This document shows, piece by piece, positions 15,018 to 20,157 of a stretch of 20,157 nt of DNA. The notes under the pieces were generated by a model. The model was not told where the DNA came from. It did not search any database and worked only from the letters and a program-made list of their open reading frames with translations. The DNA is from CAWHPS01 sp963831235. GTDB taxonomy: Bacteria; Fibrobacterota; OXYB2-FULL-49-7; JAEUSG01. The DNA is taken from positions 1 through 20,157 of the forward strand of contig CAWHPS010000006.1 of the NCBI GenBank assembly GCA_963831235.1, written 5' to 3'. How positions within the stretch are numbered: the stretch's first letter is position 1; each line of letters opens with the position of its first letter. The translations under genes were made by a program, and so were the position numbers.

Positions 15018-17191
15018 ATGAACAAAATCCACATCCTGTCATGCGTCCTGGTTTTTATCTTTGCAACAGACTGTCTTCCCTGTCGGGCAGGCGGCCTTGC
15101 CCACATTGCTCCTCGCTCCCGGGGCGCGTGCAACCGGCATGGGAGAGGCCTTTGTTGCGGTAGCGGATGATGTTGACGCCACATTTTACAATCCAGGAGC
15201 AATGGGGCTTGATCCGCTTTCCAATTCCTGGAAAACCTTTACCCTGTCCAAGGCTGAACCTTTCATAGAACTTGCCGGCAAGGAAAAGCTCTTTTTCGCT
15301 GAATTGCCTGTAATATGGTCTGCAACGGAAAAGGGGCTTTATAAATTCGATGGCAACAAATGGCTCAATTACGAAATTTACTACCTTGAACAGAACGATA
15401 ATATTGAAAAGGTCGTTAAAAAATATCTGGGCCTCGGAGATTCCCCATCAGAAGAAAAAACCCTTAATGAGGCTGTTGAGGCTGTGCGCAAACTCAATGG
15501 TCTCAAGACAAAAGGCGAAGAAGAGGACCTTCCTGACTTCAAACTTCCTTTTGCAATAGCCCTTCAGGGAGAGATTATAACAGCACTTGAAACCGATGAT
15601 GCAGGGAAATTATGGGTAGGCACCAGGAAAGGCGTCTTCTGCTACAGCGGCTCCAAATGGAAGAAGTACAATGATCTTGACGGCCTTCCTGATGATCATA
15701 TAAGATGCATAAGCGCTAGCGCTGAGGAGGCATGGGTCGGTACAGACAAGGGCGCGGCTAAATTTTCCGGAGGCAAGTGGAGGCCGTTTTCAACGAGCGG
15801 AGTTTGTTAAATCCGATACCATAACAGCCATCCAGCCTGATGAAGGCGGATCAATCTGGATTGGAACAACAGGCGGGCTCATCAAGAAAAAAGGCAAGAA
15901 CATAACCATTTATGATTCCACGAACGGGCTTTGCGACAATGTTGTGAGGGGGATCTCCATTGACCAGGATCGAAACGTATGGGCTGCGACACGGAGCGGT
16001 GTTGCGCGTTATCATCTCAAGGCCTGGAAGAAATTCAAGATGGACGACAATGAAGTCTATTCCATAAAGGTTGATTCAAGGGATTATATATGGGTCGGCA
16101 CAAGAAAGGGTGCATTGCGGTATTTTAAAGGCACATCAAAGATAGAAAACAACAACAGGGTCACAACCGGCGCATTCTGGAAACATTTTCACAGCAAAAA
16201 CGGACTGCCTTCGGATGTTGTAAAGAAGATCATAGTACAGGACAAGGATGTCTGGTTTCTTACTGATAAGGGTTTGAGTCTTTACAATAAGGCTGATCGT
16301 CAGATAGGCGCATTTTACGAGAACCTGCTTCCGGAATTCAATCTTCCCGATCTTTACCATCTGTATTTCAGCACTACCTGGCCCACGGAAGACTGGGGTA
16401 CTATTGGCGGTTTCGTAAAATATGTTTCCTTTGGTATTAACGATTGGACGGATGAGGTAGGGCGAAAACTTGGTACTTTTAGCTCATTCGACCTGTTTTT
16501 CGGAGTATGTTATGGCACAAGTTTTGGAGATAATATTGGGGTCGGCATCACACCGAAGTTCATTTACAGCAAGCTTGCAGATGTACCGGTAGGTAACGAG
16601 AGGCGGCGCGGCGTTGCAAACTCTTTTGCGGTTGATTTGGGTTATAAGCAGAAAAACATAGTCCCTAAACTGGACCTCGGCATTACTCTTCAAAACATGG
16701 GCCCTGATATAGTTTATATTGATCAGAACCAGAAAGACCCTATTCCATTCAACCTTCGCGCGGGAGTGGCATGGCGTGCTATTGACAATCCAATACATAA
16801 CCTGAAGGTTTTATTCGATATTAATCGTGAACTTATAAAGCGAAATGATCCCAACCCTCCGGACCCTTTCTGGCAGGCAATTGTAACCTCCCTTACGGAT
16901 GATTCATGGCAATCGGAAATAAAAGAATTTGTATATTCAATGGGTATGGAATACTGGTACAGCCATTTTATTGCCGGACGTATTGGTACCATGTACGACA
17001 AAGCGGGCAGCCGTGGTGAAATAACATTTGGTCTTGGAATAAATTACGGTAATATCCATTTTAACGGGTCGTATATTGTGGGGTCCCCATTCCTGGACAG
17101 GCTTATTGCAAAGAATGTTGATCCAGTTTTCGATGGTGAAGGGTCAGCCCGTAACAAGCAGCTCAGGCTTTCACTTATTTTCATGTATTAA
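15018..17191 (+). pseudogene. PorV/PorQ-like outer-membrane protein with inserted beta-propeller, two frameshifts
   Basis: The gene starts at ATG 15018 after AAGGA and encodes a signal peptide (MNKIHILSCVLVFIFATD). Near 15095 one extra base shifts the frame into TLLLAPGARATGMGEAFVAV and ATFYNPGAMG, the N-terminal signature of PorV/PorQ/UPF0164 barrels. From about 15300 to 16300 come repeated blades of the Reg_prop type: LWVGTRKGVFCYSGSKW, AWVGTDKGAAKFSGGKW, SIWIGTTGGL, NVWAATRSGVARY and YIWVGTRKGALRYF. A second one-base shift lies near 15790. The remainder (about 16360-17191) is a beta-barrel ending in LRLSLIFMY, an aromatic C terminus as expected for BAM-inserted proteins. The propeller thus sits inside the barrel sequence. 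In type IX systems PorV shuttles cargo; a transport role here is inference. If the shifts are errors, the protein is whole. Confidence 0.7.
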
Positions 17192-17212
17192 AAAATCTAT
17201 CAAGAGGCTGCC

Positions 17213-20157
17213 ATGACACGCATCAAATGTCAACATGCAATTATTCTGTTTACATTTTTGCTTCCATTAATGTCCTTTTCAGCAACAGGTCTTTTGCCGA
17301 AAAATGCCCCTCCAGGAACTGAACTTTTAGGCAAACTCCCCGCACTTGGGAGAGGGCTTGCAATGGGTAGCGAGACCTTCGACAATACATGTACTTGGTG
17401 TAATGGTTGAATTCAAGGCTGATCCGACAACTGACAATACAACAGGGACCGGCAAGTTCGGCAGTGATACAAGGCAGACTTATGATTTGGATCCCCGCCA
17501 AAATGACAGTAGAAATTATAAAAAATATTTCGAGCACCACCTTGAATTTGCCAGGAACTATTATCAAAAAATATCAAACAACCGGCTGACAGTTCATTAC
17601 GCTGTTGCGGATGTCAATCCTGGAGTTGATCCGGAAAGTAATCACATCACGCTTCCACAAAAGATGAAGTATTATCATATCCCCAAAAAACAGGATAAGG
17701 AAAGCTTTGATGAGTTTAATTTAAGATTGACACAAGGCATCATGGCTTTTGCAAGGGATGCGCTAAGGGAAATGGCTAAAGCCGGTGTGCTGGATTCAGG
17801 TTTTGCCGCAGGGCTTTCCGATGGGTCGGATACAGTAAGAATGAAAGACAAACCCTATATTCTGGTATTTCATGCGGGTGCTTCAGGGCTTACTGATGGC
17901 GGCGGAATGGGGCCAATATTTGCAGATAGCCCGAGTGATATGATTGATAGTTACATTTGGCCCACTGATTTCAAGGATTACAATGGCACTGAATACAACA
18001 ACGATGAATCAACCATCACAATTAATTTTGATAAAAAAGGTGACGAGTATGGTATATATTCCAAAGACAGTTCCAATTTTATTTCGCAATTATTAATGTG
18101 TTCTGAAACCATGAATCAGGACAAACTCAATTTCGGCATCAATGGTATTATTGTAAATCAGATAGCAAGGGCAATGGGGCTTCCGGACTTATGGGATACT
18201 AAAAAAGGTGTAAGTGCTGTAGGCTCTTTCTGTCTTATGGATGTTGGCGGTTATAATACCGTAAGCGGCTTTGTACCTGTTATGCCGTCTGCATGGTGCA
18301 GGGTAAAGATGGGGTGGACTGATCCTGTTGTTGCTGAACCTGATTCTGATTTCCATTGGACAGGCATGCTGCCTTCCACTCTGTTAGACTCCGCAACTGT
18401 AATAAAAATCCCATTGAGCTCTACTGAATATTACCTGCTTGAAAACAGATCAGTTGCAAAACTTTCGGATTCAACCTGTAAGCTTTATACTGTTCCTACT
18501 GCCGCCAGTCCATCAACCGCTATTGATTCTTTTTCATATAATCCTTATGATACGATTTATGGTTCACAAGTCGTAATGACAGCTGATAGCCTTTGTCTTG
18601 ATACTCCGAACTGTAATAACCTTTATCTGAATCCCAAAAAGGCCAAAGGACTTGTGATTAAGGCTTCCAGCTATGATTTCGGGCTTCCCGGGTTTGGCGG
18701 AGTGCTTGTATGGCATATTGACGACCAGGTGATACGGGAAAAGCTTGTTGATGATGGTGTAAACAATTACATAAACCGCCGCGGTGTCAATCTTGAAGAA
18801 GCTGATGGGGTAACCGATATTGGCGCTGAGTTCGTGGATTTCCTGGGGCAGGCAATGCAGTCTTACGGTAGTCCTGAGGATTTCTTCCCGCATTATGAAT
18901 CGTCAACCGGCAAATATATAAACCAGATGACACCCTTTAACGCTCCTACGGCCAACTCCAATTCGGACAGGTATTTCTCCACGCATACGAATACCGGCGG
19001 ATATACGGGGATAACACTTTCAATAGACACTCTTTCAGGGCGTTACCGCAAAATAGACTATACAAACATATATGGCAAACCCGCTTCAAGCTACACTGCG
19101 GATTCGTTTAGAATATCTGTTTCATGGATGCCTGGTCAGGGCAATTGGCCGCAATATGTTGACTCCAATACATCGCCGAGGAACATTGTGAGCATTGACA
19201 CTGCGATATACACTCTTTCAGATTCAGGGATAATTTATGGCTTCTTATATAACGGCAAACGTTTGTTTGCTGATACTGTCTTGTCGATTTATCGCGGTTT
19301 TTCGTCCCCGTCTGTTATGGGGAAAGCGATTGTGTTTACATCGAGAGACAAGGCTGATTCAAGCCACTTGCTACTTCATACATTTGATGTGAATCTTCGT
19401 AAAGACAGTATTCTCGCAATAATCCCGAATGATACGGATGTAAGCACCCAAATTGCCTTTATAGGCGGGGATACAATTGTGTTTGGTGCTGGTTCTGGCA
19501 AAGTATATAGGTATACTGGAGGCCTTATCACCTCAATTGTTCTTGACGCAACGCATTCAGTATCATCTATTGCTGTTGATGCAAAACGCCTTTTGGCTGT
19601 GTGCGGCAATACAGTGTACAAGATTGATCCTGCTGCAATGGTGTTGCGAGGCAACCCTGGTACGCTTCCCTTTACAGCTCAAGGACGTGTTTTAATAGCA
19701 GCAGGGGACATTGCAGCAAAATATCCAGGAATCGAGACTGTCGTTAATGATGCAGGCGGCAATGTGGCGCTGCTTGATAGCTCGCTTGGTGTTCTGCCTG
19801 GTTGGCCGTTTAAGATTGATGCCGGAGGTGTTGCTGTGCCGCCTGCATTGGGCGATGTGGATGGTGATGGTCAGCTTGATATTGTTATTCCAGGAAATAA
19901 CATGGTTTATGTTCTTAACTCATCATCTGTTGCTCCAACAGGATGGCCCCATATAATTGGAAGAAGGGAATCTGTGGGGGTATGCACAAATCCCGCCTCG
20001 CTTTCTGATATTGACAATGACAACGCGCAGGAGGTTTTTGTTCCAGTACCTAATGGGAACATAGTAATCATCGACAATAATGGTGAATATTTTGAATTCT
20101 CTGCGGGCGCCAGGCTCTTGCAGCGTTCTCTTTCAATGGGTGGTAATCCTGGAATGT
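17213..20157 (+). pseudogene. M6-like secreted protein lacking the zinc-protease motif, frameshifted, 3' partial
   Basis: GAGG precedes ATG 17213, which begins a signal peptide (IILFTFLLPLMSFSATG). Around 17370 the frame changes by one base. The next frame is open to the window end (STIHVLGVMVEFK, then the M6-type PYILVFHAGASGLTDGGGMG). Where M6 proteases carry HEFGHALGLPDLYD, this gene reads VNQIARAMGLPDLWDT (18153 onward): both His and the Glu are gone. Later family motifs are kept, GFGGVLVWHIDDQVIREK and RRGVNLEEADGVTD. The C-terminal part contains FG-GAP/VCBS-like Asp-rich loops (LGDVDGDGQLDIVIPG at about 19850, SDIDNDNAQEVFVP at about 20010). It is therefore probably an exported or surface protein using the fold for binding rather than proteolysis. 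It starts 21 bp after the PorV-like gene, likely in the same operon. Confidence 0.7.

Noticed and set aside
17535..17555. HHLEF as a possible zinc-protease motif of the M6-like protein
   Set aside because: It does not fit HExxH, and the family's normal motif position is clearly at 18153-18190, where it is replaced.
18564..19654. Minus-strand open frames near the right end (109 and 92 codons)
   Set aside because: They lie within the long plus-strand frame of the M6-like protein, which is open to the window end and carries family motifs.

Overview
The window looks like one end of a contig from an uncultured Gram-negative bacterium of moderate GC content. The phylum is inferred. A PorV/PorQ-type outer-membrane barrel carrying a Reg_prop-like propeller, a DUF5683 protein, and a secreted M6-like protein with FG-GAP/VCBS-type repeats together suggest the FCB supergroup (Fibrobacterota-like or a neighbouring candidate phylum). 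No rRNA, tRNA or CRISPR array was seen.

Bases 1-2036 are a decayed insertion sequence that fills the left edge exactly. It has 12-bp terminal inverted repeats, a consensus promoter, a frameshifted DUF6788-like accessory gene and a multiply frameshifted ISKra4-like transposase. Bases 2198-3675 hold a second mobile module: a divergently transcribed DUF6788-like gene and an intact DDE transposase.

Bases 3920-9832 (minus strand) form an SOS mutagenesis operon in the order lexA, dnaE2-like polymerase, imuB-like Y-family protein, DUF72 protein. imuA is absent. A palindromic operator overlaps the lexA promoter. The imuB-like protein lacks the catalytic acidic residues but keeps a beta-clamp motif, and dnaE2 carries one single-base frameshift. 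rimI is divergent from lexA on the plus strand.

Bases 10344-10945 carry no gene but are highly structured. There is a 314-bp MITE-like element (22-bp inverted repeats, 5-bp flanking direct repeats, four nested symmetric hairpins), two long C-rich/G-rich hairpins, a G-quadruplex motif and a promoter.

Bases 10946-14112 are a plus-strand run: two small membrane/coiled-coil proteins, a pilin-like protein, a DUF5683 protein and a LacI-family regulator, closed by a terminator-like hairpin. Bases 14172-20157 are a second plus-strand run: two small membrane-anchored proteins, a frameshifted PorV-like barrel with an inserted beta-propeller, and a frameshifted M6-like protein running off the window, in which the zinc-protease motif has been replaced. 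Single-base frameshifts in several unrelated genes mean that either assembly error or real gene decay must be considered.
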